This document shows, in pieces, positions 1 through 7,889 of a stretch of DNA of 23,491 nucleotides. The DNA lies in NCBI GenBank assembly GCA_044227805.1, contig JBGAWA010000067.1:1-23491 (forward strand). The letters are read 5' to 3'. Position numbers and translations under genes: made by a program. Numbering within the stretch: the stretch's first letter is position 1; each line of letters begins with the position of its first letter. Below the pieces are notes generated by a model. It worked only from the letters and a program-made list of their open reading frames with translations, did not search any database and had not been told where the DNA came from. This stretch comes from JACCZZ01 sp044227805 (GTDB taxonomy: Bacteria; Bacteroidota; Bacteroidia; Chitinophagales; UBA10324).

Positions 1-274
1 GAAAACTTGATGAATTGTTGGGTGGATAATAGTTAATGGTGTCTGTTAGCAAAGCGTTGGGATATGTTGCTGCCGAATCAAAAATTGATTTCTGCGGAAT
101 GCCAACTTGCCAAATATTTGTGCTGTCATTGTCGATGGAGATGCAAATTGAAGATACATACATATTAGAATTGCAAATAGTGTCTGCACCGTCAAAATAC
201 TGAGTAGAGTACTGTGCTGTTGCATAACGCACAAAGCAGAGAAGAAGAACTGCTGTCAAGCAAATTTGTTTCAT
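1..274 (-). CDS. Secreted protein, N-terminal part (runs off left edge)
   Basis: The open frame starts at ATG 274-272 and stays open to base 1, so only the first 91 codons are present. The first 21 residues form a clear signal peptide (MKQ, a hydrophobic LTAVLLLCFV core, ATAQ before the cut). The mature part contains a CISIDNDSTNIWQVG-like stretch followed by a TDTINYYPP-like stretch, a pattern I associate from memory with the N-termini of large Bacteroidota secreted proteins that carry T9SS sorting domains; no family assignment is possible without the rest. An AAAGGA-like purine stretch lies just before the ATG. A shorter internal start (M at 234) lies in another frame and lacks the signal peptide, so it was not used. 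The neighbouring upstream gene on the same strand is the NUDIX gene, 146 bp away. Confidence 0.7.
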   Translation of the reverse strand, partial: MKQICLTAVLLLCFVRYATAQYSTQYFDGADTICNSNMYVSSICISIDNDSTNIWQVGIPQKSIFDSAATYPNALLTDTINYYPPNNSSSF

Positions 275-420
275 GTCCTTTGAATGTAGATCTTTAAATA
301 TAGTTCCATTTATTTCAATGTCGGTTTTATTGCCCTGTATGTTTTTAGCACTGTCGATTGATGTTTACTCGGTCGCCCATGAATAGCCGCCAACAACTGC
401 CCACCGCAACCTTCTTCACA

Positions 421-891
421 TCAATCCACATAAGTCGTAAAATCAGCTCTCTTTATTTTTTCAAGCAGCAGATCAAGCTGGCTTTTCAGGATCCTGTCCT
501 CCGAAAGGTCAGGAAGATGGGCGATATCAAAATACTGCACGTCGAGCACATCAAATCCCTTCTCCATCACTGATGTGAGCGGCCGGCAATAAAAAACCAT
601 TTTATAGGTGTAAAAAGGCTGTGGCGGGTGCGGATGCATTTTCTTGTCAAATACGGCGAGCAGCTTTTCCGGTATAACAGTGAGGCCCGTTTCTTCTTTG
701 AACTCCCTCGTGATATTCTCTTTCGGGCTGTACCCCACATCAGCCCAGCCACCCGGCAATGACCACCGGCCATCCATGCTTTCCTTTACCAGCAATATTT
801 TTTTGTCTGGCGCAAGTAAAAGGCCCCTGATATCAACTTTTGCCGTAGGATAATCCATAACCAAGGGAAAATGATCTCTTATCGTATCCAC
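421..891 (-). CDS. NUDIX hydrolase, catalytic domain (N-terminal domain disrupted upstream)
   Basis: This 156-residue frame begins at a GTG codon and holds an intact NUDIX fold core. The NUDIX box spans about residues 47-70 (GGWADVGYSPKEN, then REFKEETGL), with R62, E63, E66 and E67 of the metal-binding helix present. The first box glutamate is Tyr54; from memory this is common in the group of NUDIX proteins with an extra N-terminal domain (ADP-ribose or CDP-choline pyrophosphatase-like), but the substrate cannot be told from sequence. Residues 1-24 (DTIRDHFPLVMDYPTAKVD) look like the end of that N-terminal domain rather than a natural protein start. The start of the domain lies in another frame at 882-977, so the GTG start may be an artefact of a frameshift. 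A GGAG lies 6 bases before the GTG, so a short functional form is conceivable. Confidence 0.75.
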   Translation of the reverse strand: MDTIRDHFPLVMDYPTAKVDIRGLLLAPDKKILLVKESMDGRWSLPGGWADVGYSPKENITREFKEETGLTVIPEKLLAVFDKKMHPHPPQPFYTYKMVFYCRPLTSVMEKGFDVLDVQYFDIAHLPDLSEDRILKSQLDLLLEKIKRADFTTYVD

Positions 892-977
892 CGGATGCTC
901 CGATATTTCACATACAGCAGACCGGTATCGGCAATAGCTTTGATGCGGATTATCTCATCAAGCAGCCTGTTATTCAT
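882..977 (-). pseudogene. Displaced 5' end of the NUDIX gene (N-terminal domain, other frame)
   Basis: An ATG at 977-975 opens a 32-codon frame beginning MNNRLLDEIIRIKAIADTGL and then LYVK. This fits the start of the domain found ahead of NUDIX cores in ADP-ribose/CDP-choline pyrophosphatase-like proteins (consensus around R-x-x-AIA-x-TGL-x-Y, recalled from memory). It runs into a TAA at 881-879 in a different frame from the catalytic domain. The stretch that normally follows, containing a DxERYxE-like segment, is missing. The simplest reading is an internal deletion of a few tens of bases that also shifts the frame, near 900-925. An assembly or sequencing error is the alternative. Confidence 0.55.
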
Positions 978-1296
978 TGGAGTTCTTTTTGGTTTGATAT
1001 TGTTACCGGCTCAACAGCCATTGTGAATATTCTCAACCTGTTGCAAGTGCTGCCAACATCAGCATGCATACGCAATGCATCAGTCAAGTTACACTATTTG
1101 CTTTCAGAAGCTATATCTGCTGAAAAGATTTCCTTTAAATCTGATGGCGTGGGATGGCTACGCCGTCATGGCCGCTCCAAAAGTCTCATCGCCAACAAAA
1201 TATTCCGGCCTCCGGCAATGTCAAAAATAATTTTGTAACTGACCTTTTCAGTGCCTACATTTCGTCATTCAATAATTCCTGATTCAACAATACGTC
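978..1296. other. Gene-free interval between NUDIX gene and sulfatase
   Basis: The interval separates two divergent genes and should hold both promoters. No credible coding frame is seen: the 71-codon plus-strand frame at 1023-1238 has no recognisable domain or signal peptide. The only supported element is a -7-type promoter box for the sulfatase at 1228-1235. No clear -7 box was found for the NUDIX gene. Confidence 0.4.
1228..1235 (+). promoter_or_regulatory. Putative -7 promoter element for the sulfatase gene
   Basis: TAATTTTG matches the Bacteroidota -7 consensus TAnnTTTG. It would place transcription start near 1242, about 55 bases before the ATG at 1297. No TTTG was found at the matching -33 position, so this is a half-match only. 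Confidence 0.35.
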
Positions 1297-3513
1297 ATGG
1301 TCAAATATTTTCTACATCCGTTCCTGCTTTGTCTATTTCTCAGCCAGTTAATTTCCAATACTGCAACCGCACAATGTAACCTGCAGAAACCTAAAAACCT
1401 GGCCATTACTTCCATCACGAGTTGCAGCGCGGTGGCAAGCTGGTCACCTGTGCCTGGTGTCGCCTATTACGAGGTCCGGTATAAACAGGGTTCGGGCCCT
1501 TTCATGTATTTCAATACCGGTATCAATACAACGTGGCAGGCTGACGGACTGCTCCCGGGCAAAAACTATTCATTCAGCGTAGCCAGTTTTTGCAGTAACA
1601 ACCAGAGCAAGGGTTTTTCAAAGGCCATCAAGATAAAGACCCTCAGTTGTTCAACACCGGTTGCCGTTACCGTGAGTGGCATAGCTAAACACAAAGCCAC
1701 GCTTCAGTGGCAACCTGTTTGTAATGGCTCGGTCTTCACCCTGCAATACAGGCCGGCAGGAAGCACCACATGGGTAACGGTTTCCAACATTATGAACACC
1801 GGCATTCAACTCACGCAGCTGGCGACAGGCACGACGTATGAATTTCAGTTACAAACAGTTTGCAGCGGCAGCAATTCTGCATTCACACCCTTGCAAACAT
1901 TTACTACGACAGGCGATGTGCCTGCCGTTACACCCAATATTATCGCCATCATGGTGGATGATGGCCGGTATGATATTTATCAACCCAACGGCGGTCCTGC
2001 CTGGTTTGAAACGCCAGCTATCAACCGTATCGCCAATGAAGGCGTTAATTTCAGCCTCACTTTTCCCGCCACATCGCAGTGTGCGCCGAGCCGCGCTACA
2101 TTCTATACCGGATTGTATCCACATAAACATGGTTGTATCGTGAATGGCGATCACATGAATGACTCGCTGCCACTGATACAACAGATTTTGAAAGATAACG
2201 GTTACTATACGGGCTTTGTAGGTAAGTATGGACAAAACCTGGGACTGCCGCAAGGTTTTGACTGGTATGCCATTTCACAATCCGATAACTATGAAGATGT
2301 GATTTACACTATTAACGGCATAGATACTTTCATTGCCGGCCACATCTCCGACATCTATCCGCAACTTGCGCTGAAATTTCTCAACCAGGTTCCCGAAGGT
2401 CAGCCATTCGTATTATTCTATTTTCACCGTGCGCCGCATGGGCCAACGATACCTCGGCCGGAAGATGCATTGCTTTATACGGCAGAGACGATTCCGTTTC
2501 CCTCCAATTTTTATAAATACCAGCACGACTATCCTTCATTTTACTATGCTTCCGTGTATAAGTGGCCTTATGATTCTTTGGAAACGGATACGGCAAAGCT
2601 ACTCGAGTACCAGGCCATTGCAGGGGTGGAAGACAATGCGGATACCATAACAGACTGGCTGGAGTCAAAGAATATACTCGACAATACTTTTTTGATGTAC
2701 ACCAGCGATAACGGATATATTAAAGGCGAACATATGTTACAGGGCAAAGGGCTGGCGCAGGACGAATCCATCAGGCTGCCATTATTTATACGGTATCCGA
2801 AATGGTTTGCCCCGGGTTCAGTGATCAGCAATGAAGAAGCGGCCAATTTTGATATTGCGCCCACCATGCTTGAGCTGGCGGGAATTCCGGATACGTTTGG
2901 CATGGATGGCATGTCGTTGCACAAACTATACAAGCATGACGTTTCGCGGAAGCTGTTCTTCTACGAATTCGGCGGCACCGGCAACCTGGTGCCACCATTA
3001 CGTTCTGTGCGCTCATTGCAATACAAATACAACTATTACTATTGCAACAGCACGACTGAAGAGTTTTTTGATCTTGTGAATGATCCTTCCGAAAACGAAA
3101 ACCTTATCAGCAATCCCGCCTACAGTGCGCTGATACAATCCTACCGGGAAAAACTGGATAGCCTGAGAACGGCATTCGGAGACTATGAGCCTGCGGAGAT
3201 TCCCTGTTCCTTATCACATCCCACGATTGTAAAAACAACTTCATGGTCAGAGCAACCAGACGATGCCGCACAATTTTATATGGCACCCAATCCGGCCTCC
3301 GCTACTTTCCAGCTACAATATACCGGTGACGTGATCCGGCAAGGCGAGATCGTGGTGGTTGATGTATTGGGTAACTCTATTTTCAAAAAAACACTGACCA
3401 GCCAGGGCACGACGGTCGCTATCAGCTGTAATGCTTGGCCGGCGGGCATCTACCAGGTGAGCATCATCACCAATGGGGAAACGTTTTCAGAACGAATTTC
3501 CGTGGTGCACTGA
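1297..3513 (+). CDS. Secreted sulfatase with two FNIII domains and a T9SS type A sorting domain
   Basis: This 738-residue protein opens with a signal peptide (about residues 1-26, ending TATAQ). Two fibronectin type III domains follow (about 27-116 and 119-205), then a sulfatase catalytic domain (about 213-630) and a C-terminal T9SS domain (about 660-738, with YMAPNPA, GIYQVSI and a short tail). Sulfatase hallmarks are visible: D221-D222 metal ligands, the formylglycine motif C262-A-P-S-R266, K310, the H377-R-A-P-H381 motif, D471-N472 and K484. The cysteine-type motif implies activation by a formylglycine-generating enzyme or anaerobic sulfatase-maturating enzyme encoded elsewhere. The likely role is hydrolysis of sulfate esters at the cell surface or outside the cell; the substrate is unknown. 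FNIII domains ahead of a sulfatase are less usual than a bare sulfatase. The gene stands alone on this strand and converges on the metalloprotease. Confidence 0.9.
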   Translation: MVKYFLHPFLLCLFLSQLISNTATAQCNLQKPKNLAITSITSCSAVASWSPVPGVAYYEVRYKQGSGPFMYFNTGINTTWQADGLLPGKNYSFSVASFCSNNQSKGFSKAIKIKTLSCSTPVAVTVSGIAKHKATLQWQPVCNGSVFTLQYRPAGSTTWVTVSNIMNTGIQLTQLATGTTYEFQLQTVCSGSNSAFTPLQTFTTTGDVPAVTPNIIAIMVDDGRYDIYQPNGGPAWFETPAINRIANEGVNFSLTFPATSQCAPSRATFYTGLYPHKHGCIVNGDHMNDSLPLIQQILKDNGYYTGFVGKYGQNLGLPQGFDWYAISQSDNYEDVIYTINGIDTFIAGHISDIYPQLALKFLNQVPEGQPFVLFYFHRAPHGPTIPRPEDALLYTAETIPFPSNFYKYQHDYPSFYYASVYKWPYDSLETDTAKLLEYQAIAGVEDNADTITDWLESKNILDNTFLMYTSDNGYIKGEHMLQGKGLAQDESIRLPLFIRYPKWFAPGSVISNEEAANFDIAPTMLELAGIPDTFGMDGMSLHKLYKHDVSRKLFFYEFGGTGNLVPPLRSVRSLQYKYNYYYCNSTTEEFFDLVNDPSENENLISNPAYSALIQSYREKLDSLRTAFGDYEPAEIPCSLSHPTIVKTTSWSEQPDDAAQFYMAPNPASATFQLQYTGDVIRQGEIVVVDVLGNSIFKKTLTSQGTTVAISCNAWPAGIYQVSIITNGETFSERISVVH

Positions 3514-3538
3514 TTGTAAATCAGGATAAAAAAATGAA

Positions 3539-3567
3539 GCCGCCATTTCCTGAAAAGAAATGGCGGC
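3539..3567. terminator. Bidirectional intrinsic terminator between convergent genes
   Basis: A perfect 11-bp stem (GCCGCCATTTC at 3539-3549 and GAAATGGCGGC at 3557-3567) encloses a 7-base loop. On the plus strand it is followed by CTTTATTT and serves the sulfatase gene. On the minus strand it is followed by a T-rich run (complement of the A7 at 3528-3534) and can stop transcripts leaving the metalloprotease gene. A second smaller hairpin (AGCGGC 3590-3595, GCCGCT 3604-3609) sits between it and the metalloprotease stop codon. Confidence 0.85.
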
Positions 3568-3613
3568 CTTTATTTACATATAACGCTCTAGCGGCTTTGT
3601 TCCGCCGCTGCCA

Positions 3614-5863
3614 TCAACGTTCAATCAGGAATTTCTTGTGGGTGATTTCATTTCCATTCCTTATTTGAAGAAAGTAAATGCCATTATGCAGCTCATGCAG
3701 ATCAAAGTGAAAAGTATTTTCTCCTATAAACGCTTCACCGGATTGCGTGTACATCACCTTGCCAGCAACATCAAACACATAAAAATCAACCGGTGAATTA
3801 ACAGGACTGCTATACGCAAGGGTGATTTCATCAGCAGCAGGATTCGGATAGATATTGGCAGCGGCTAATAAGGCAGGCTGCTCTTCCGAAATTTTATACG
3901 GAGTGCTGCTGGTGGAAGCCAGGAAAGTATAACACTGTGATGCGCTGAACCCTGTGCTGTGACTGTATATTTTCACTTTATAGGTGCCTACAACACTCGT
4001 ATTATACGTGATGATTTCATTGGTGGTGCCGGAATATTTTGATGATAATATTTTCGTGCCGCTCGTATTCAGCAAATCAAGATCATAATCAGCCGGTAAG
4101 TTGGTGAGTGTCACTTTAATGTTTGGTTGCGCCACTGTATTATTGAAACTGAAATAATCTTTATCACTCGAAACATTGATCATCCCAAAGATGGCAGTGT
4201 TGGCAGACACCGCTTTTGCCGTGTTTTTTGTTTCATTGGATTCATAATTGTCAACACATACACCCATGGAGGTAAGAAATGTAGTGGATGCTGAATAGGC
4301 ACTGGTACCGGCCGTGCACACACTCTGCACCTGGAATTCATACTGTGTTCCCTGTGTCAGTCCACTGATGGCTTTTGATGTGGTAGTAGAAGTAGTGGCT
4401 GTCCAGGTGGAAGTGCCGGTCGCGCGGTATTGTATGTTATAGCTGTTAGCCCCTGAAGCGGATGACCAGTTTAAGGTGGCGGATGTGGTTGTGATGGAAG
4501 ATGCCGTCAGCCCGGTAGGCACCACACAAGGGCCGGTGCATCCGGAAGTAAGGCAGGAGGCAGCATCCACTGCACCCTGGATGGCCGCAGACGGCAACGG
4601 CCCGAATCCTTTATTGAAATTGATGCCATAGGACGTGAGGTGGCAATAACTCATGATGGTTCCTCCTCCGATGGGTGCTGGCCCCGGAGAACAGCCGCCT
4701 TCTGTCGTATAGCAATTGTCGATTGCGCCGCCGGGCCATGAGCAATTGTGTGTATGATACGATCCCATCAGGTGTCCTAACTCATGCGTACAAACCATGA
4801 TAGTCCATGAATAGGTTGGGACACTGTTGTAACCAAAATCAACATCAGAATAACAGTACTTATTAGTGGATGAACACATGCCATTGATCGTAGAGGCTAC
4901 GCCTCCCAATCCCCCGGGATCAATACCTACCAATTGGCCAAGGTCTCCGTTAAAGGAAGGGCGGTTTGATTTGAACTTGCTCAATTGCGAAGAGGACGTG
5001 GTGCCATTGTAAGGGTCACCGGTGGTCCAGATATATATTTGTGAGATGGAGGTGGTAACTGCATCATTGCTGTAAAGGGTTGCCACATTATTGTGTACGG
5101 CGGTCATCCAGTTGGTAGCAGTGGTAGTGGAACTGCTGTTGTTGAGGTACAGGTTATTATCCATTTCATAATAAATCCTTACACAGTTGGTGGTTCGCAG
5201 GGTGGCGCCATTCGTCGCATATTGCTGTAGCAACGTTGCATATTCTGGATCATCAACGGTAGCACAGGCGGATTCCTTTGCCGGCAGGTGCTTATCGGAA
5301 TAAATCACATAGTCATAATTTTTAGCGCCGGCATCCTGGCTTTTCCCGATATTGATATTATCGTATTGATCGGTAGAGACTACGCCCATCATTTCACCGT
5401 CAAAAAAACTCAGTGCTGCCAGCGAGTTGTCATCCCCTTTCACGATGCCACGGTAATAAATACCGGGGGTATAAGGAATGGCTTCGCCGTTTGACTGATC
5501 AGTTACAACCGTGAAATCATCTGCCAGGATATTGACCTTGTATAATTCCAGGGTGATGGTTCTGTCGTCATACGGAAAACTGAAAGCGATGAAATCTTCA
5601 TTGGCGGCTTTCATTACAGCCAGCGCATTCATGTCCAGTGTAACAGCGAGCGCTTTCCTGATGTTTGGCTGTAAAACGGCCGAACGAGCCGCATTAATGC
5701 TGAACAGCGATAGCGGCTTCACAGCGATTCCGCTGTTTTTCAAGTTGTGTATCTGTTGTGCAACAGGTCGTTTCGTCGGATCCTGCGCAAGGAGCGTGCG
5801 GCTGAACACGCCTTGCAGGCACAAAGCAGTCATCATCAACAGGAGTACTTTTTTACTTCTCAT
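3614..5863 (-). CDS. Secreted zinc metalloprotease (HExxHxxGxxH) with FNIII, PPC-like and T9SS sorting domains
   Basis: I place the start at the MRSKK codon (5863), which begins a signal peptide ending near LLAQ at residue 27; an in-frame ATG 31 codons upstream would bury it. The 749-residue product has a pro-region (about 28-200) and a metzincin-type catalytic domain (about 225-440). The zinc motif is H360-E-L-G-H364-L-M-G-S-Y-H370, with a Met-turn at GTIM404SY. An FNIII domain follows (about 447-532), then a pre-peptidase C-terminal-like beta domain (about 536-650, with an SDKDYFSF stretch), then a T9SS domain (about 660-749, with IYPNPAADE, NGIYFLQI and KKFLIER). The role is an exported endopeptidase, likely self-activating by loss of the pro-region as in reprolysin-like families; that is inferred. 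Many cysteines in the catalytic domain suggest disulfides. It converges with the sulfatase gene across a shared terminator. Confidence 0.9.
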   Translation of the reverse strand: MRSKKVLLLMMTALCLQGVFSRTLLAQDPTKRPVAQQIHNLKNSGIAVKPLSLFSINAARSAVLQPNIRKALAVTLDMNALAVMKAANEDFIAFSFPYDDRTITLELYKVNILADDFTVVTDQSNGEAIPYTPGIYYRGIVKGDDNSLAALSFFDGEMMGVVSTDQYDNINIGKSQDAGAKNYDYVIYSDKHLPAKESACATVDDPEYATLLQQYATNGATLRTTNCVRIYYEMDNNLYLNNSSSTTTATNWMTAVHNNVATLYSNDAVTTSISQIYIWTTGDPYNGTTSSSQLSKFKSNRPSFNGDLGQLVGIDPGGLGGVASTINGMCSSTNKYCYSDVDFGYNSVPTYSWTIMVCTHELGHLMGSYHTHNCSWPGGAIDNCYTTEGGCSPGPAPIGGGTIMSYCHLTSYGINFNKGFGPLPSAAIQGAVDAASCLTSGCTGPCVVPTGLTASSITTTSATLNWSSASGANSYNIQYRATGTSTWTATTSTTTSKAISGLTQGTQYEFQVQSVCTAGTSAYSASTTFLTSMGVCVDNYESNETKNTAKAVSANTAIFGMINVSSDKDYFSFNNTVAQPNIKVTLTNLPADYDLDLLNTSGTKILSSKYSGTTNEIITYNTSVVGTYKVKIYSHSTGFSASQCYTFLASTSSTPYKISEEQPALLAAANIYPNPAADEITLAYSSPVNSPVDFYVFDVAGKVMYTQSGEAFIGENTFHFDLHELHNGIYFLQIRNGNEITHKKFLIER

Positions 5864-6369
5864 GGTTTTTGAATTTATGGGGATTAAAGGAAAGGGCTGT
5901 TTAACAAAAGATGGAGAATCCGGCGCTATGGCAATGAGGTTGCAAAGAAATTTCAATTTATTGTAAATGAAAAATTTGTTTTTCGATCTTTATTCTTCTT
6001 ATAGCCAAAGATTCGGGCTTTTATATTTTTTGGAGTTAAATCACACCGATGCCTAAATCCTTTGTAAGCCGCGAAAAAGCCTATGCGAAAGATCTCTGTC
6101 AAGGTTTCTTGAATAAAAAATTTACAGCGAAGCTAAAGCTGTGGCTACTTTTTTTCAAAAATGCACTTCAACCTTGACAGTGCTAGCCGGACTTACATTT
6201 GCTGGAAAAGGATTTAAGCTATACTTGCTATTGCTTCGATTCTAGATTCGTTTGCGCGTTTATCCAATTGCTGAATAATAGTGAAACTAAAATTACAATT
6301 TTTAGATATACTTATTTCCCTTGTTGGCAAATTAATTTTAGAATTCTTCAAGCCCTTGAATCGGGATAT
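5864..6369. other. Gene-free interval with an 11-bp inverted repeat
   Basis: About 500 bases lie between the metalloprotease start and the 3' end of the propeller-like gene. No convincing coding frame is seen on either strand: the plus-strand 70-codon frame at 6199-6411 overlaps the next gene and has no recognisable features. The interval should hold the metalloprotease promoter, but no clear TAnnTTTG box with a -33 partner was found. Its main structure is the inverted repeat at 6096-6180. Confidence 0.5.
6096..6180. repeat. 11-bp perfect inverted repeat enclosing 63 bp (possible small mobile-element remnant)
   Basis: CTGTCAAGGTT at 6096-6106 is exactly repeated in reverse complement at 6170-6180. 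The 63 bases between carry a smaller hairpin (ACAGC 6124-6128, GCTGT 6138-6142) and a T7 run. The layout resembles the ends of a miniature inverted-repeat element or a long-loop RNA hairpin. No flanking target-site duplication is visible and there is no transposase, so the mobile-element reading is weak. Confidence 0.4.
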
Positions 6370-7773
6370 TCATTGTTTCATAAATTTCTGCACCAAACTC
6401 TCTTTTTCTGATTTAAGTGTTATGTAGTAAATTCCATGGGGCAACTTGGAAATATCAATCACTTTATTGCTAGATTCAACTGATTTGATCAATAACTGTT
6501 CCCCTACAATGTTATTGATTATTACTACCGCTTTTTTCCCCTCTGGAAATACAAAAGAGAGATGTAGTTGATCCCTGGCTGGATTTGGATATACTGAAAA
6601 TGAAGAATCATACTGAGCAATTTGATTGGTTCCAACAGTGATACTACACGTATCTGTGAAGTTTCCACCAATCCATTTAGCAATGTGATTTATTGAATCA
6701 CCCGCCTCAATTGCATCTGAGGCAATCACCTTGAATCCACCACCCATAAATAATTCACCATTGAAAGACCCCAGCGCTATTGAAACATTATCTAAGGTAT
6801 CACCAAAACCGCACCATTGACTACCATTCCATTTGGCAACATATAGTGCGGGAACACCTCCAGCGTAATGAAATACACCGCACGCATAAAGTTCATTATT
6901 GTAAACATATAGATCATGAACTTGACCATTATTATACGTTGGACTCAATCCCGCCATTCCCAATCCCACTTCTGACCATTGACTACCATTCCATTTTGCA
7001 ATAAAATCACCTGGATCGCCTTCTGCTTTCGTAAACGTTCCTGCTGCATATAATTCACCCTGGTACACCTGCAAATCTTCCACTCCAGCAAAAGCGCCAT
7101 TAATACCTTGCCCAACATCAGACCAATTTTCACCATTGAACTTTGCGATCCTATGCGTATGACCGCTACTATCATGATAATTACCTCCTACATAGATCTC
7201 GTCATTATATATGGCTGCACAACTGAAAACATCAACTGTGGCACCTCCAGGAAAACTATTCTCAAAATCTCCAACAGTGAACCAATTTGTTCCATCATAC
7301 TTAATAATTCCTGGTGATATTACATGATTAATGCTGTCAAAACTGCCAAGAACATATAAAAAGGAATCAGTAGAAAATAAACCTGAAATTCCCCCATACC
7401 AGAGACTTCCATCATCGACTTGCGTCGTCACTGTGTCCCATACCTGACCATCCCATTTGACTAAACCCTTGCACAACACCGTATCCATAAAATTAAAGCC
7501 GCCCCCAATATAAATGTTGTCCTTAAATCGGGTTATCTCACTTATAGGTTCCGCATTAGATGGATAATTCATATCGCTCCAGAGAAAACCATCCCACACT
7601 CGAAAACTTCCATCAAGGGAATATCCACCTCCTACATAGAGTAAGTTTTCGCTGCTATCCCCATATATGGATGAGACAGTAAATGGTACGCCTGAAGCAA
7701 GTACACTCCAGTTTTGGGCATATAATGAATTCCACAATACGTTTAGTAATACAATCCCCAGCAAACATTTCAT
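6370..7773 (-). CDS. Secreted beta-propeller-like repeat protein with T9SS type A sorting domain
   Basis: The 467-residue product has a signal peptide (residues 1-19, ending SLYAQ) and a body of repeated units of about 45-60 residues. Each unit contains an IAKWNGSQW- or LVKWDGQVW-like strand followed by a YVGG/YAAG/YACG strand. This spacing fits a propeller built of blades, although I cannot name the family. The last 80 residues or so form a T9SS domain (SVYPNPARDQ, then LPHGIYYITL, ending QKFMKQ). Function is unknown; such proteins are usually cell-surface or released. Its ATG overlaps by four bases (ATGA) the terminal stop of the interrupted frame of the SBBP gene upstream, which suggests one transcript. 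The coding sequence is visibly more AT-rich than the sulfatase or uvrD genes. Confidence 0.8.
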   Translation of the reverse strand: MKCLLGIVLLNVLWNSLYAQNWSVLASGVPFTVSSIYGDSSENLLYVGGGYSLDGSFRVWDGFLWSDMNYPSNAEPISEITRFKDNIYIGGGFNFMDTVLCKGLVKWDGQVWDTVTTQVDDGSLWYGGISGLFSTDSFLYVLGSFDSINHVISPGIIKYDGTNWFTVGDFENSFPGGATVDVFSCAAIYNDEIYVGGNYHDSSGHTHRIAKFNGENWSDVGQGINGAFAGVEDLQVYQGELYAAGTFTKAEGDPGDFIAKWNGSQWSEVGLGMAGLSPTYNNGQVHDLYVYNNELYACGVFHYAGGVPALYVAKWNGSQWCGFGDTLDNVSIALGSFNGELFMGGGFKVIASDAIEAGDSINHIAKWIGGNFTDTCSITVGTNQIAQYDSSFSVYPNPARDQLHLSFVFPEGKKAVVIINNIVGEQLLIKSVESSNKVIDISKLPHGIYYITLKSEKESLVQKFMKQ

Positions 7774-7889
7774 TGTAAAACCAATTTAGTGTTGTACAAA
7801 ACTCGATCTTCCCCAATACATCTAATGAGATATATCCCGCGAGGAAAGGTAGATGTGTTTATTAGGAGTTCTCCATTTTTATTCAGATT
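7770..7889 (-). pseudogene. Severed C-terminal end of the SBBP protein's T9SS sorting domain
   Basis: Directly after the TGA at 7892-7890 the same frame stays open for 39 codons to a second TGA at 7772-7770. The translation contains INTSTFPRGIYLIR and ends YNTKLVLQ, the typical second half of a T9SS type A domain. The first half (VVFPNPAQSEIKLKYP, LEIFNSLGTHY) lies just before the TGA. No frameshift is needed to join the two halves; one base change from AGA, CGA or GGA to TGA explains the break. Without it the protein would lack the part of the domain normally needed for export and anchoring. Confidence 0.75.

Noticed and set aside
1023..1238. 71-codon plus-strand frame before the sulfatase
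   Set aside because: No recognisable motif, no supporting ribosome site, and it overlaps the region expected to hold promoters.
6019..6045. A second sorting-domain relic (TATTTTTTGGAGTTAAA resembles the DNA of the orphan fragment)
   Set aside because: The similarity covers only about 16 AT-rich bases on the plus strand, the frame gives no GIY or basic tail, and it stops quickly. Probably chance.
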